A stretch of 5,606 nucleotides of DNA, taken from NCBI GenBank assembly GCA_007125875.1, contig SLCI01000256.1, positions 1 to 5,606 of the forward strand, given 5' to 3'. The DNA is from Kiritimatiellia bacterium. Its GTDB lineage: Bacteria; Verrucomicrobiota; Kiritimatiellia; SLAD01. Positions 4,912-5,606 of the stretch are shown here, piece by piece. The notes beneath the pieces were generated by a model. That model was not told the DNA's origin and did not search any database. It was given only the letters and a program-made list of their open reading frames with translations. Within the stretch, counting starts at the first letter, position 1. Every line of letters starts with the position of its first letter. The translations under genes and the position numbers were made by a program.

Positions 4912-5606
4912 ATGAAATGGAAAAACCGAAATATGCTGGGTAAGATCGTCGGCGGGATGCTGCTGATCGCGGCGGTGACGGCGCTGTTTCTTTATCGTGT
5001 CACGCCCGATGAGCCGGTGGAAGACACGCTGATCCGTCCGATCAAGTTTGTCGTGGTGGGTGATTTCACGGATCGTCCTGTCCTCTATTTCCCCGGCTCG
5101 GTGGAAGCCGATCGCGAAGTCGATCTGGCCTTCGAGGTTGGCGGACGCCTGATTGAGTTCCCGGTCCGTCGCGGCATGCTGGTGGAGGAGGGCGATGTGC
5201 TGGGCCGATTGGATCCCACGACGTTCGAAAATCAACTCCGCAATGTGGAGGCGGAACTGGAGCTGGCCCGCAGTTCGCTGGCCCGGATTGAGCGGGCGCT
5301 GGCCGTGAATGCGGTGTCGCAAGAGGAATTCGCCCGCGCATCGGCGGCGGTGCAGAAGGCTGAGGCCCAACGCGCGATTCATGAAAAGGCGCTGGCTGAC
5401 ACGGTATTGGAGGCGCGTTTCGACGGCCGCATATCGGAAACGTTTGTGAACACGTTTGATAACGTCAATCCCGGGCGTCCTGTGTTGAAGTTGCAGGATA
5501 CCCGGCGATTGGCGCTCGCGGTGTCGGTGCCGGAAACCTATGTGCATTGGGCCCAACCGGACTTCCTCGAGCAGGCGCCTTTTGTGGTGACGTTCGACGC
5601 TTTGCC
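4912..5606 (+). CDS. Efflux pump periplasmic adaptor (membrane fusion protein), N-terminal part
   Basis: The gene runs off the right edge; 231 residues are visible. A basic N terminus and one membrane segment (about 9-28) anchor it in the inner membrane; there is no lipobox. The order of an RND-type adaptor follows. The first lipoyl half is about 64-102 (VEADREVDLAFEVGGRLIEF through GDVLGRLDP), and the alpha-helical hairpin about 103-166 with the turn at NAVSQEEFARA. The second lipoyl half is about 167-196 (ARFDGRISETFVN, NVNPGRPVLKLQD), and then the beta-barrel domain begins (LALAVSVPETYV). AAGGAAG (4898-4904) precedes ATG 4912. It links an inner-membrane pump to the OprM-type channel encoded upstream. 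The order channel then adaptor differs from the common adaptor-pump-channel order. A pump gene, probably RND, is expected next but is not visible. Confidence 0.9.
   Translation, partial: MKWKNRNMLGKIVGGMLLIAAVTALFLYRVTPDEPVEDTLIRPIKFVVVGDFTDRPVLYFPGSVEADREVDLAFEVGGRLIEFPVRRGMLVEEGDVLGRLDPTTFENQLRNVEAELELARSSLARIERALAVNAVSQEEFARASAAVQKAEAQRAIHEKALADTVLEARFDGRISETFVNTFDNVNPGRPVLKLQDTRRLALAVSVPETYVHWAQPDFLEQAPFVVTFDAL

Noticed and set aside
4864..5556. 230-residue minus-strand open frame opposite the adaptor gene
   Set aside because: The plus strand encodes a continuous adaptor protein with membrane anchor, lipoyl halves and hairpin; the reverse product has no recognisable features.
1..5606. 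Insertion sequences, CRISPR arrays, tRNA or rRNA genes, integration sites
   Set aside because: I saw no transposase, evenly spaced repeats, tRNA-like fold or terminal repeats with target duplications anywhere in the window.

Overview
The window comes from a Gram-negative bacterium. It encodes an outer-membrane beta-barrel protein with a signal peptide, a secreted metal-binding protein, and the outer-membrane and adaptor parts of a tripartite efflux pump. Coding DNA is moderately GC-rich, while the promoter region around 1380-1515 is clearly AT-rich. The lineage cannot be fixed from this sequence; a proteobacterium or a member of the Planctomycetes/Verrucomicrobia group would both fit.

Left part (1-2075, minus strand). 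Reading leftward there is an uncharacterised 150-residue protein (2075-1623), an AT-rich promoter region, a porin-like outer-membrane protein (1341-211), and 41 bases later the start of a periplasmic binding protein of the zinc/manganese ABC-transporter family (169-1), cut by the window edge. Porin and binding protein look like one operon for carrying a metal, most likely zinc, across both membranes.

Middle (2076-3120, plus strand). A 78-base divergent promoter region carries a Fur-family-like operator between two mirror-image TTGACT hexamers. It precedes a tightly coupled three-gene operon. The first gene is a HisI-type phosphoribosyl-AMP cyclohydrolase in which one of the three zinc-binding cysteines is aspartate. 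The second encodes an unknown 72-residue protein whose start overlaps the hisI stop. The third encodes an FmdB-family protein that has lost all four zinc-ribbon cysteines and overlaps the preceding gene by one base. Metal-uptake genes next to cysteine-depleted versions of normally zinc-binding proteins are the hallmark of a Zur (zinc uptake regulator) zinc-sparing regulon. Part of the hisI operator (15 of 22 positions) recurs in the porin promoter. This is the most interesting part of the window.

Right part (3121-5606, plus strand). A 247-base spacer with a possible weak terminator and imperfect palindromes leads to an efflux operon: an OprM/NodT-type outer-membrane lipoprotein (3368-4786), a 125-base spacer dense in inverted repeats, and a membrane-fusion (HlyD/RND adaptor) protein cut by the right edge (from 4912). 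An inner-membrane pump gene would be expected beyond the window. Nothing ties this operon to zinc except its position.
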